A stretch of DNA of 33,424 nt, taken from the NCBI GenBank assembly GCA_026400105.1, contig JAPLPQ010000088.1, forward strand, positions 1 to 33,424, read 5' to 3'. The DNA is from Burkholderiales bacterium (GTDB lineage Bacteria; Pseudomonadota; Gammaproteobacteria; Burkholderiales; Burkholderiaceae_C). The translations under genes were made by a program, and so were the position numbers. The notes beneath the pieces were generated by a model. The model was given only the letters and a program-made list of their open reading frames with translations. It made no database searches and was not told where the DNA came from. Shown here one piece after another: positions 1 to 8,057 of this stretch; position 1 is the stretch's first letter, and every line of letters begins with the position of its first letter.

Positions 1-138
1 CGCTTCCTCGATCGCGATCTCGTCGAACGGGTTCATGCTCATCTTGACATTCGCAATGTCCACGCCCGTGCCGTCGGCCTTGACCCGCACCTTGACGTTG
101 TAGTCCACCACGCGCTTGACGGGGACGAGAATCTTCAT
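1..138 (-). CDS. etfB: Electron transfer flavoprotein, beta subunit (5' end only)
   Basis: The first 46 codons are visible; the rest lies beyond the window edge. The N-terminus [18 protein letters not shown] and the following conserved segment ending in [11 protein letters not shown] are characteristic of EtfB. With EtfA it forms the soluble FAD/AMP heterodimer that takes electrons from acyl-CoA dehydrogenases and passes them to ETF:quinone oxidoreductase. The start is an ATG preceded by GGAG eight bases upstream. It follows the MarR gene on the same strand with a 70-base gap, so it may have its own promoter or be read from the upstream operon. The acyl-CoA dehydrogenase two genes upstream is an obvious electron donor. 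Identification is secure; the operon link is inference. Confidence 0.93.
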   Translation of the reverse strand, partial: MKILVPVKRVVDYNVKVRVKADGTGVDIANVKMSMNPFDEIAIEEA

Positions 139-208
139 GTTCAGCTCCAAATTAATATCGAATAACGGCCGCTCGGGCCAGGAGGTCTTGGGGTCTGAGG
201 ACCAGCCT

Positions 209-760
209 TCAGTGATCGGGCTGGTAGATCTTGCGCAGCAGCCGCAGCAGCGTGACGCGCTCGAGCGGGGTCAGGCGCGGGGTGGCATCGACCTCGAGCG
301 CCAGCGCGGTGGCCTGTGCCTGCTCAAGTGTGCTTTCGCCTTCTTGCGTCAGGTGCAGGCCCTGGGCCCGGCGGTCGCTCGGGTGATCGCGCTTCTCGAG
401 CAGGCTGCGCTTTTCCAGGCCCTTGATCATGCCGACCAGATTGGGCGGCTGCAGGTCGAGCGTCGCGCACAGCTGGCGCGCCGTGATACCCGGGTTGTGC
501 CCGATCAGCGTCAGCACCGAGAACTCGACCGGACGCAGGCCGAACTGCGCCATGCGCGGAATGAAGGTCGCGATGATGGTCAGTGCCGCGCGGCGCGCGT
601 TGTAGCCGATCAGCGTCTCGAGGAAGGAGGTATCGACCCGCTCCACCGCCAGTCCGGCCGCGACCGGCGCCGGGTCTGCCTCGGGCTGAGCTGGAGGCGT
701 GATCGGCAACGGAGGATCGGGCAGGCGAACCGGGCGGGGCTCTGTCATGGTCAGGGGCAT
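209..760 (-). CDS. MarR-family transcriptional regulator
   Basis: A 183-residue winged-helix protein. Residues 1-40 form a Pro-rich, probably disordered extension that is longer than in most MarR proteins; translation could instead begin at Met5. The DNA-binding part spans about residues 76-140, with the recognition helix near 103-117 and a typical MarR wing ([15 protein letters not shown], 124-138). Dimerisation helices lie on both sides. It is the last gene of the phenylpropanoid-type operon, 34 bases after the acyl-CoA dehydrogenase, so it is probably autoregulated with the operon. MarR proteins in such clusters usually repress until an aromatic acid or its CoA thioester binds; that role is inferred. 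The best operator candidate is the inverted repeat at 8887-8905 upstream of the first gene. No clear ribosome-binding site precedes either start. Confidence 0.88.
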   Translation of the reverse strand: MPLTMTEPRPVRLPDPPLPITPPAQPEADPAPVAAGLAVERVDTSFLETLIGYNARRAALTIIATFIPRMAQFGLRPVEFSVLTLIGHNPGITARQLCATLDLQPPNLVGMIKGLEKRSLLEKRDHPSDRRAQGLHLTQEGESTLEQAQATALALEVDATPRLTPLERVTLLRLLRKIYQPDH

Positions 761-794
761 GGCTGGTGAATCAGGCCGCCATCATAGGGGGGCT

Positions 795-2492
795 TCAGGC
801 AACCGCACCCAAGGCCCGGCGAATCATGAGCTGGCGCATGGCGAGCTCGGGCCAGACCCAGCGCGCGAAAGCCGCGCCGCCCTGACCGGCTGCGCCGGCG
901 GCGTCAAGCCTTGCCCAGGCCCAGGCCATCAGCGTCAGCGTGACGACGCGCAGGAAATCGCCCGCGACCGGATACAGCTGTAGCGCCAGGCCCGGACCGC
1001 CAGCCTGCAGCAGCCCGACCAGGTCGCGCAGCTGCTCCAGGCCGGTGCGTGCGCGCGCCGCGGCGGCCGAGTCGAGCCGGGCCAGGTCCTGCCAGAGCCC
1101 GTCGAGCGTCGCGAGCAGGCCCGCGCCCTGGTCGGCCAGCACCTTGCGGAACAGCAGGTCCTGGGCCTGGATCTCGTTGGTGCCTTCGTAGATCATCGCC
1201 ACGCGCGAGTCGCGCACGATCTGCTCGATGCCCCATTCGCGCACATAGCCATGGCCGCCGAAGACCTGCAGGCAGTCGCTGCCGCCGTGGAAGGCCTGGT
1301 CGGTCCAGCTCGCCTTGAGCAGCGGGGTCACGAGCGCGCACCACTGGTTGGCCTGCTGGCGTTGCGCGGCGTCGGGGTGGTGCTTGGCGACATCGAGCTC
1401 GATCGCGGTGCGGTAGGCCAGCACGCGGCCGGCATCGACCCAGGCGCGCTGGGTATCGAGCAGGCGCTGCACCGCCGGGTGTTCGATGATCGGATCGGCC
1501 GGCTGGGCCGGATCGAGCCGCACCGGCGCGCGCATCTGGCGCCGCTCGCGGGCGTAGCCATCGGCCTTCTGCCAGGCGGCGTCGAGCAGGCCCACGCCCT
1601 GCAGCGCCACATGCAGGCGCGCGGCGTTCATCATCAGGAACATCGCATTGAGCCCCTTGCCGAGCTCGCCGACCAGCCAGCCGCGCGCCTCGTCAAAGCG
1701 CATGACGCAGGTCGGGCTGCCGTGCAGGCCCATCTTCTCCTCGATGCGCTCGCAGACCACCGCGCTGCGCGTGCCGTCCTGGTAGAACTTGGGCACCAGG
1801 AACAGCGACAGGCCCTTGGGGCCGGGCGGGCTGTCGGGCAGGCGCGCCAGCACCAGGTGCACGATGTTGTCGCTCAGGTCATGCTCGCCGCCCGAGATGA
1901 AGATCTTGGTGCCGCTGACTGCATAGCTGCCGTCGGGCTGCGCCAGCGCCTTGGTCCGGGCCAGGCCGAGGTCGCTGCCCGCATGGGGCTCGGTCAGGCA
2001 CATGGTGGCCAGCCACTCGCCGGTGACGAGCTTCTCGAGGTAGTTCGCCTTCAGCTCCGGGCTGGCATGGTGCTTGATGCATTCGGAGGCGCCGTGCAGC
2101 AGGCCCGGCGCCATGGTCCAGCCCAGGTTGGCGCCGCTGAGCCATTCGTAGAGCACCATCTCGAGCACCGTCGGCAGGCCCTGGCCGCCGTCCTCGGTCG
2201 CGCCCGACAGCGCCGGCCAGCCGGCCTGCCAGAAGGCCTGGTAGGCCGCGCGCGCGCCGGGCGGCATGGTCACCGCGCCGTCCTTGAAGCGCGCACCGAT
2301 CTCGTCGCCATCGCGATTCAGCGGCGCGACCACCTCGCCGACGAACTTGCCGGCTTCTTCCAGCACCTGGCGCAGCAGGTCGGGGTCGGCGTTGTCGGCC
2401 AGCGCCGGCAGCTGGGCCAGGCGGTCCTGGGTTTGCAGGACGTCGAACAGGATGAAGCCGATGTCGGCGGCTTGGGGGCGGTAGGCGTTCAT
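795..2492 (-). CDS. Acyl-CoA dehydrogenase (FAD-dependent, large-form family)
   Basis: 565 residues, close to the roughly 590-600 of the acyl-CoA dehydrogenase subfamily that carries an extra C-terminal helical domain. The FAD/substrate-binding segment MCLTEPHAGSDLG, the middle beta-domain motif GTKIFISGGEHD and the C-terminal segment MIYEGTNEIQAQDLL are all present; the Glu of YEGTNEIQ is the expected catalytic base. It would oxidise an acyl-CoA to the 2,3-enoyl-CoA and hand electrons to ETF, whose beta subunit starts at the window edge. In this operon the likely substrate is a saturated side chain such as a dihydrocinnamoyl-CoA, feeding the same route as the unsaturated acid; this is inferred from context. 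The ATG start has only a weak upstream purine tract. Confidence 0.9.
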   Translation of the reverse strand: MNAYRPQAADIGFILFDVLQTQDRLAQLPALADNADPDLLRQVLEEAGKFVGEVVAPLNRDGDEIGARFKDGAVTMPPGARAAYQAFWQAGWPALSGATEDGGQGLPTVLEMVLYEWLSGANLGWTMAPGLLHGASECIKHHASPELKANYLEKLVTGEWLATMCLTEPHAGSDLGLARTKALAQPDGSYAVSGTKIFISGGEHDLSDNIVHLVLARLPDSPPGPKGLSLFLVPKFYQDGTRSAVVCERIEEKMGLHGSPTCVMRFDEARGWLVGELGKGLNAMFLMMNAARLHVALQGVGLLDAAWQKADGYARERRQMRAPVRLDPAQPADPIIEHPAVQRLLDTQRAWVDAGRVLAYRTAIELDVAKHHPDAAQRQQANQWCALVTPLLKASWTDQAFHGGSDCLQVFGGHGYVREWGIEQIVRDSRVAMIYEGTNEIQAQDLLFRKVLADQGAGLLATLDGLWQDLARLDSAAAARARTGLEQLRDLVGLLQAGGPGLALQLYPVAGDFLRVVTLTLMAWAWARLDAAGAAGQGGAAFARWVWPELAMRQLMIRRALGAVA

Positions 2493-2550
2493 GGCGGGGT
2501 CTTGGATGACATGCCGCAGAGGCGGCTGCAGGTATTCGGGAATTCAGCGC

Positions 2551-2581
2551 GGGGGCCTGGTCCGGGACTCGGCCCCCCGGA
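2551..2581. other. GC-rich inverted repeats between the receptor and dehydrogenase genes
   Basis: Two alternative short stems can form here: GGGGGCC (2551-2557) with GGCCCCC (2571-2577), or TCCGGG (2561-2566) with CCCGGA (2576-2581). There is no T-tract, so this is not a classical terminator. It sits just after the Bug receptor stop and could damp read-through or protect the upstream messenger; that role is inference. Confidence 0.3.
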
Positions 2582-2586
2582 CAGGA

Positions 2587-3573
2587 TCAGGAATCGGCCG
2601 AGAAACCGATTTCCTTGACGATGCCGCGCCACTGGTCGGCATCGGCTTTCAGCCAGGCAGCCAGCTGGTCGGGGGTCGAGGACTGAACCTCCATGCCGAC
2701 CTGGGCCATGCTGTCGATCAGGTCCTTGCTGGCCAGGGCCGGCTGCAGGTAGGCGGCGGCGCGGCGACGCACATCGGGCGTGGCCTTGGCCGGCAGGAAG
2801 AAGCCATACCACTCGCGCACCGCGATGTCGATGCCCTGCTCCTTGAAGGTCGGCACATCGGGCGTGAACGGCGAGCGCTGCGGGCCCGAGGTAGCCAGCA
2901 GGCGCAGTCGGCCCGACTTCAGGTGCGGCAGGTAGTCACCCACCGGCGAGCACATCGACGACACCTGGCCACCCAGCAGGTCCTGGATGCCGGGCGCCGA
3001 GCCCTTGTACGGCACATGCTGCAGGTCGGCCTTGGACAGCTTGTTGAACAGCGCCGCCGTCAGGTGCGGGATCGAGCCGGCGGCGGGCGAGGCAAAGTTG
3101 GCCCGGTCCGGGTTGGCCTTGGCCCAGGCCACGAAGTCCTTGATGGTCTTGACGCTGGCGGGCACGGCCGGGCCGACGCCAAAGCCGTGACTGAAGAAGC
3201 AGGCGACCGATACCGGCGCCAGGTCATCCAGCGTGTAGGGCAGCTTGGCGTAGGTGAAGGGGTAGACCGACAGCATCGAAGAAGGCGTCAGCAGCAGCGT
3301 GCTGCCGTCGGCCGGTGCGGTCTTGAGCGCGCTGATCGCGATCTGGGCGCCGGCGCCCGGCTTGTTCTCGACGATCACGTTGTTGGCATAGCTGCCGCGC
3401 AGCTTGTCAGCGACACGGCGCGACAGGGCGTCAGTGGTGCCGCCCGGCGGGAAGCCGACCAGGATCTTGGCCATGTCCAGGCTGCCCTGGGCCTGGGCGG
3501 CCAGCGGCAGGCCGAAGGCCGACAGGGCGGCGGATCCGAGCAGGGATTGGGTGAAGGCGCGTCGAGTAGTCAT
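2587..3573 (-). CDS. Bug-type periplasmic solute-binding protein (TctC family)
   Basis: 328 residues from the chosen ATG, which has AGGAG at a good distance; a 16-codon upstream extension is open but lacks a site. The N-terminus (MTTRRAFTQSLL) has a twin-arginine-like signal with cleavage expected after AQA at about residue 28. The mature protein begins with the Bug landmark GFPPGGTTD (residues 40-48) and continues with ENKPGAG and the VPYKGSAPGIQDLLGGQV segment typical of this family. Bug proteins bind carboxylated small molecules in the periplasm for tripartite tricarboxylate transporters, or act as sensors. No TctA/TctB membrane genes are present here. Lying inside the catabolic operon, it may capture the aromatic acid that the operon degrades; TphC, a Bug receptor for terephthalate, is a precedent. 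Confidence 0.93.
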   Translation of the reverse strand: MTTRRAFTQSLLGSAALSAFGLPLAAQAQGSLDMAKILVGFPPGGTTDALSRRVADKLRGSYANNVIVENKPGAGAQIAISALKTAPADGSTLLLTPSSMLSVYPFTYAKLPYTLDDLAPVSVACFFSHGFGVGPAVPASVKTIKDFVAWAKANPDRANFASPAAGSIPHLTAALFNKLSKADLQHVPYKGSAPGIQDLLGGQVSSMCSPVGDYLPHLKSGRLRLLATSGPQRSPFTPDVPTFKEQGIDIAVREWYGFFLPAKATPDVRRRAAAYLQPALASKDLIDSMAQVGMEVQSSTPDQLAAWLKADADQWRGIVKEIGFSADS

Positions 3574-3621
3574 TTCTTGTCTCCTGGTTTTTTCTGGTCG
3601 ATGGCGGGTTGACGGCAGCAA

Positions 3622-4041
3622 TCAGCTGCACATGGCCTTGATGTCCTCGGGGATCTGGATCGCCTTGATGCGGTCCGGGTCCTCGGGCGGATGGACGACG
3701 AAGGCACGGGTCTCGGTGCCCTCGCACAGCACCTCGTCGCCGCGCTTGACCACATGCTTGTGGATGTAGACCTTGTCGCGCCACTCGATGATGCTGGTGT
3801 GGATCTGCAGCCGCTCGCCATAGGTGGCCGGGCGCATGAACTTGGTGTGGATCTCGAGCAGCGGGTTGCCGATGATGCCGCGCGTCTTCTTGAGCTCGCG
3901 CCAGGGCGGCAGGCCGCATTGGCGGAAGAAGTTCAGCGAGGCGCCGTCCATCCACTTCGAATAGTTGGGAAAGAACACGATGCCGGCGGGGTCGCAGTCG
4001 CCGAACATCACTTCGACTTCATAGACGATGGTCTTGCTCAT
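3622..4041 (-). CDS. 4-hydroxybenzoyl-CoA thioesterase-like hotdog thioesterase
   Basis: 139 residues, the normal size for a single hotdog-fold 4HBT protein. The segment FGDCDPAGIVFFPNY (13-27) contains the Asp17 that serves as catalytic residue in the Pseudomonas CBS3 enzyme, at the same residue number. Further shared features are the CGLPPWRE stretch after the first helix and the C-terminal KAIQIPEDIKAMCS, so it looks like a close relative and not just a generic hotdog protein. It should hydrolyse an aroyl-CoA (4-hydroxybenzoyl-CoA, vanilloyl-CoA or similar) to the free acid and CoA. It follows the dehydrogenase gene by 26 bases. In the proposed pathway it performs the last step after thiolysis. 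Substrate choice is inference. Confidence 0.9.
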   Translation of the reverse strand: MSKTIVYEVEVMFGDCDPAGIVFFPNYSKWMDGASLNFFRQCGLPPWRELKKTRGIIGNPLLEIHTKFMRPATYGERLQIHTSIIEWRDKVYIHKHVVKRGDEVLCEGTETRAFVVHPPEDPDRIKAIQIPEDIKAMCS

Positions 4042-4067
4042 GGAAGGGTCCTGTGGTCGTTGGGGGA

Positions 4068-4832
4068 TCAGCGCGGTGCCAGGCGCAGCGCGCCGTCGAG
4101 CCGGATCGTCTCGCCGTTGAGATGGCCGTTGCTCACGATGTGGCAGGCCAGCTCGGCGAACTCGCTGGGCTTGCCCAGGCGCGAGGGGAAGGGAATGCTC
4201 GCCGCCAGCGAAGCCTGCACCGGCTCGGGCAGGGTGCCCATCAGCGGGGTCGCGAACAGGCCCGGCGCAACGGTGCAGACCCGGATGCCGTACTGCGCCA
4301 GGTCACGCGCCATCGGCAGCGTCATGCCGACCACGCCGCTCTTGGAGGCGCTGTAGGCCTGCTGGCCGACCTGGCCGTCGAAAGCGGCGACCGAGGCGGT
4401 GAACACGATCACGCCGCGTTCGCCATCCTGCTGCGGCTCGGTCTTGGCGCAGGCGGCCGCGAACAGGCGCGCGACGTTGTAGCTGCCGATCAGGTTGACA
4501 TTGACCACCTTGGCAAAGTCCTCCAGCGGCGCCGGGCTGCCGTCGCGGGCGATCACGCGCTTGGCGGTGCCGATGCCGGCGATCTGCATCAGGATGCGCG
4601 CCGGCCCATGGGCAGCGGCGGCGGTCTCGATCGCGGCCTGCACGCTGTCCGGGCTGGTCACGTCGCACAGCAGCGCGATGCCGCCGATGTCTTCGGCGAC
4701 GCGGCGCGCGTTGTCGAGGTTGACGTCGAGCACGGCGACCTTGGCGCCCAGGCGTGCGAGCTCGCGCGCGGTGGCTTCGCCGAGGCCGGAGCCGCCGCCG
4801 GTCACGAGTGCTGCTTTACCTTCGATGTTCAT
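4068..4832 (-). CDS. HSD10-like short-chain 3-hydroxyacyl-CoA dehydrogenase
   Basis: 254 residues from the ATG with AGGA upstream. It is a classical [11 protein letters not shown] (11-18) binds the nucleotide, an Asp at the end of the second strand (VLD, Asp36) favours NAD, and the catalytic set is Ser147, Tyr160 and Lys164 (YSASK). The segments [28 protein letters not shown] and [16 protein letters not shown] match type-2 3-hydroxyacyl-CoA dehydrogenase (HSD10), with a C-terminal RLDGALR ending. It would oxidise a 3-hydroxyacyl-CoA to the 3-ketoacyl-CoA. It lies between the thiolase and the thioesterase, which fits the third step of side-chain beta-oxidation. Confidence 0.91.
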   Translation of the reverse strand: MNIEGKAALVTGGGSGLGEATARELARLGAKVAVLDVNLDNARRVAEDIGGIALLCDVTSPDSVQAAIETAAAAHGPARILMQIAGIGTAKRVIARDGSPAPLEDFAKVVNVNLIGSYNVARLFAAACAKTEPQQDGERGVIVFTASVAAFDGQVGQQAYSASKSGVVGMTLPMARDLAQYGIRVCTVAPGLFATPLMGTLPEPVQASLAASIPFPSRLGKPSEFAELACHIVSNGHLNGETIRLDGALRLAPR

Positions 4833-4879
4833 GATCTTCCTGTGATGCGAATGGTGTGAAAAGCTTGACAGCCGTTTGT

Positions 4880-6130
4880 TCAGGCTGCAGCCGGATTCTC
4901 GATCAGCAGCGCGATGCCCTGGCCGCCACCGACACAGGCGCTCGAAATGCCGTAGCGTTGACCCGAGCGCTGCAGTTCGCGCGCCAGCGTCAGCGTCAGG
5001 CGCACGCCGGTGGTAGCCAGCGGATGACCCAGCGCGATCGCACCGCCGTTGACGTTGAGGCGGGCCAGGTCCAGGCCCAGCTCGCGGCCCACGGCCAGGG
5101 TCTGCGCACCCTGCGCCTCGTTGATCTCGAAGCGGCCGATGTCGGCCAGTGTCAGGCCGGTGCGCTCGAGCAGCAGGCGGATCGCCGGCGCCGGGCCGAT
5201 GCCCATGATCTCGGGCGGCACGCCGACGACGGCGGCGGCGACCACGCGCGCCAGCGGTTTTTTGCCGTTGGCCTTGACATAGTTGCCCGAGGCGACCACG
5301 CAGGCCGCTGCCGCGTCGACCAGTGCCGCGCTGTTGCCGCCGGTCTGCACGCCGCCCTCGTAGACCGGGCGCAGCTTGGCCAGCACCTCGACCGGCGAGA
5401 TCCGGGCGTGGGTGTCGGCGCTGACCTCGGTCAGCTTGCCCTGCAGCTTGATGCCGCGCGGCTGGTAGCCCTCGAGCTCGAACTTCTCGCTCACGATCGG
5501 CACGATCTCGCCAGCGTGGAAGCCGCTTTGCTGCGCCGCGACCGCCTTGGCAAACGAGTCGGAGGCGAACTGGTCGACTTCCTCGCGGCTGATGCCGTAT
5601 TGCTTCGCCAGGTTCTCGGCGGTCTGGATCATGTTGATGCCGGCGGCCGGGTCCTTCAGCGCCTCCCACATGTAGTCCTTGAAGCCGACCGGCGCGCCGA
5701 GCTTGAAGCCGGTGCGGTGGTCGAAGGCCGCGATCGGATTGCGCGTCATGCTCTCGGTGCCGACCACCAGCGCGGCGTCGCAGGCGCCCGACTCGATCTG
5801 CTCGCCGGCCTGGCGGAACAGCTCGAAGCCGGTGCCGCAGATGCGCTGCGCCATCAGCGCCGGCACCTGCTGCGGCACGCCGGCATAGAGGCCGATGTGG
5901 CGCGGCAGGAAGAACTGGTCGAAGTCGCCCGGCGCCATGTTGCCGGTGATGACCGAACCGATGTCCGAGCCCGGCACGCCAGCGCGCTCCAGTGCCGCGC
6001 GCGCGGCCTTGATGCCGAGGTCGGTCGGCGACACATGGCCGATCGCGCCACAGTAGTCGACCATCGGGGTGCGAACGCCGTCGAGCAGCCAGACGTTGTC
6101 GAAGGCGTTGAAGAATCCTTGCTGTGCCAT
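4880..6130 (-). CDS. Thiolase (acetyl-CoA acyltransferase)
   Basis: 416 residues from the ATG just inside the end of the ligase gene region; a long upstream open extension overlaps the ligase and is not used. The thiolase residues are all visible: nucleophilic Cys98 in RICGTGFE, His369 in GGAIALGHPLATTG and the second Cys399 in SSACVGGGQG. Length and layout fit a degradative thiolase that cleaves a 3-ketoacyl-CoA with CoA into acetyl-CoA and a shortened acyl-CoA. The immediate neighbours are an aromatic acyl-CoA ligase upstream and the SDR and thioesterase downstream, so an aroyl-acetyl-CoA substrate is likely. The gap from the ligase stop is 14 bases. An assignment as the missing PaaJ was considered but is not favoured. 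Confidence 0.92.
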   Translation of the reverse strand: MAQQGFFNAFDNVWLLDGVRTPMVDYCGAIGHVSPTDLGIKAARAALERAGVPGSDIGSVITGNMAPGDFDQFFLPRHIGLYAGVPQQVPALMAQRICGTGFELFRQAGEQIESGACDAALVVGTESMTRNPIAAFDHRTGFKLGAPVGFKDYMWEALKDPAAGINMIQTAENLAKQYGISREEVDQFASDSFAKAVAAQQSGFHAGEIVPIVSEKFELEGYQPRGIKLQGKLTEVSADTHARISPVEVLAKLRPVYEGGVQTGGNSAALVDAAAACVVASGNYVKANGKKPLARVVAAAVVGVPPEIMGIGPAPAIRLLLERTGLTLADIGRFEINEAQGAQTLAVGRELGLDLARLNVNGGAIALGHPLATTGVRLTLTLARELQRSGQRYGISSACVGGGQGIALLIENPAAA

Positions 6131-6144
6131 GGTGTTGCCTGCTT

Positions 6145-8010
6145 TCAGATTTGGGGTTTGAGGATGTAGTGCAGCTCGTCGGCGTGCAGCTTGTCGACGG
6201 TATTGGCGCGATGCGTCAGCACGGCGCGCTGGTTGATCGAGCCCTTGTCGGTGATCTCGCCCCGGTCCACGGTCGGCGCATCGGCCAGCAGGCACAGGCG
6301 CGCGATGCGGTTGGCGCTGCCGGTGGCGCTCTTGGCCAGTTCGTTGACGATCTGCTGGAACTTCTCGAGCACCGGCACGCTGTCGACCACCTCGTGCATC
6401 GAGGTATCGGCCGGCAGCCCGGACAGCGCGCGCACGGCCTGGGTCGGGAACACCATGGCGCCGACCTCCTTCAGGTTCAGGCCCGTGATCACGACATCCT
6501 GGATATAGGGCGCGCCGGCGGCAATGATCTTGGCGCGCAGCGGGCCGACGCTGACGAAGGTGCCGGTGGCGAGCTTGAAGTCCTCGGCGATGCGGCCGTC
6601 GAACTTCAGGCCCAGGTGGATGTCGGTCTCGTCAATCCACTTGACCGCGTCGCCCGACTTGAAATAGCCCTCCTCGTCGAAGGCCTCGGCGGTCTCCTGC
6701 GGCGCGCGCCAGTAGCCCGGCGTGATGTTGGGGCCGCGGTAGCGGATCTCGGTCTTGCCCTGCAGGTCGACCAGCTTGACCTGCATGCCCGGCGTCGGCA
6801 CGCCGAGGTCGCCAGCCTTGAGCTCGGGGCCGGTCACATAGAGGCCGAACGGACCGGACTCGGTCATGCCCAGGCCCGAGGTCATCACGATGCGCTGGCC
6901 GATCTCCTGCTCCGCGGTCTCGAACAGGCTGTCCCAGATCGGCTGGGCCAGCGCCGCGCCGGCGTAGAAGAACATCTGCACCCGCGACAGCAGGGTCTTG
7001 CGCAGCTGGGCATCGGTCTTCATCGCGGCGGCGATCGCCTCGAAGCCGGTCGGCACGTTGAAATACACCGACGGCGCGATCTCGCGCAGGTTGCGCAGCG
7101 TTTCAGCCATCAGCGCCGGCGTCGGCTTGCCGTCGTCGATATAGAGCGTGCCGCCTTGATACAGCACCATGCCGACATTGTGGTTGCCGCCGAAGGTGTG
7201 GTTCCAGGGCAGCCAGTCGAGCAGCACCAGCGGCTGCTGCGCCAGCACCGGCATCGACTGCACCATCTGCTGCTGGTTGGCGCACCACATGCGCTGGGTG
7301 TTGATGACGGCCTTGGGCAGCTTGGTCGAGCCGCTCGTGAACAGGAACTTGGTGATGGTGTCGGGGCCGGTGGCGGCCATCGCGGCATCGACCGCCGGCG
7401 TCTCGGGCGTGGCGCACAGCGCGTCGAACGCCGTGCTGGCCAGCCCGGGCAGCTCGCCCTCGACCAGCACCAGCTCCATCTCGGGGGTCGCCACCGCCTG
7501 CAGCGCCTTGCCGTAGCGCGCGGCATCGCTCGCGAACAGCAGGCCCGGCGTGACGGTGTTGATCACATGGCGCAGCTTGTCGTAATCCTGGCTGATCAGC
7601 GAATAGGCCGGCGAGGTCTGCACGAAGGGCACGCCGGCGATCAGGCAGCCCAGCGACAGCAGCGCGTGCTCGAGGCTGTTCTCGGACAGGATCACGACCG
7701 GGCGCTCGACGCTCAGGCCACGGTTGATGATGGCCTGCGCGATGCGGCGCCCGACCTGCCAGGCCTCGCCATAGCTGACATGCCTCCAGTCGCCCAGGCT
7801 GCCGTCGGGTTGCCTGACACGGCGCGCCATGAAGGTGCGCGTCGGCACGGTTTCGGCCCAATGCTGCAGCCGGTCCGTCATGCGTTCGGGGTAAGGCAGC
7901 AGCGGCTGATCGGCCTGCAGGTAATGGGTGCCGGGCGCGCCGTCGCGCAGCTTGACCCGGGTCACGCCGAAAATCAGCGGGCGGTACTGGGGGGACTGGT
8001 CGAAATTCAT
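6145..8010 (-). CDS. fcs: Feruloyl-CoA synthase-family AMP-forming ligase
   Basis: 621 residues from the ATG preceded by GGAG. The family marks of feruloyl-CoA synthase are clear: an N-terminal YLQADQPLLPYPERMTDRL segment, VVILSENSLEHALLSLG, the phosphate-binding loop FTSGSTKLPKAV, the adenylate motif SGLGMTESGPFG, and a C-terminal domain with FDGRIAEDFKLATGTFVSVGP, where the family carries a Lys for adenylation. It should activate a hydroxycinnamate or related acid with ATP and CoA. It is the second gene of the operon, 47 bases after the hydratase. The classical lyase partner (feruloyl-CoA hydratase-lyase) is absent; the genes around it supply beta-oxidation enzymes instead. The exact acid is not determined by sequence alone. 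Confidence 0.92.
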   Translation of the reverse strand: MNFDQSPQYRPLIFGVTRVKLRDGAPGTHYLQADQPLLPYPERMTDRLQHWAETVPTRTFMARRVRQPDGSLGDWRHVSYGEAWQVGRRIAQAIINRGLSVERPVVILSENSLEHALLSLGCLIAGVPFVQTSPAYSLISQDYDKLRHVINTVTPGLLFASDAARYGKALQAVATPEMELVLVEGELPGLASTAFDALCATPETPAVDAAMAATGPDTITKFLFTSGSTKLPKAVINTQRMWCANQQQMVQSMPVLAQQPLVLLDWLPWNHTFGGNHNVGMVLYQGGTLYIDDGKPTPALMAETLRNLREIAPSVYFNVPTGFEAIAAAMKTDAQLRKTLLSRVQMFFYAGAALAQPIWDSLFETAEQEIGQRIVMTSGLGMTESGPFGLYVTGPELKAGDLGVPTPGMQVKLVDLQGKTEIRYRGPNITPGYWRAPQETAEAFDEEGYFKSGDAVKWIDETDIHLGLKFDGRIAEDFKLATGTFVSVGPLRAKIIAAGAPYIQDVVITGLNLKEVGAMVFPTQAVRALSGLPADTSMHEVVDSVPVLEKFQQIVNELAKSATGSANRIARLCLLADAPTVDRGEITDKGSINQRAVLTHRANTVDKLHADELHYILKPQI

Positions 8011-8057
8011 TTTTTTGATCTCCTCTGCGGTGGGTTCTGCGCTGCGCTCGGGGCCGC

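Noticed and set aside
1251-2618. Long plus-strand open frame opposite the acyl-CoA dehydrogenase
   Set aside because: It is an antisense frame held open by high GC content, has Arg/Gly/Ala-rich composition without any known domain, and lies opposite a clearly real gene. The same holds for the long open frames opposite the fcs, thiolase, patZ and paaN genes.
4880-6130. The missing PaaJ 3-oxoadipyl-CoA thiolase
   Set aside because: It is in the phenylpropanoid operon more than 12 kb from the paa genes, between an aromatic ligase and an SDR; nothing in the sequence points to oxoadipyl-CoA.
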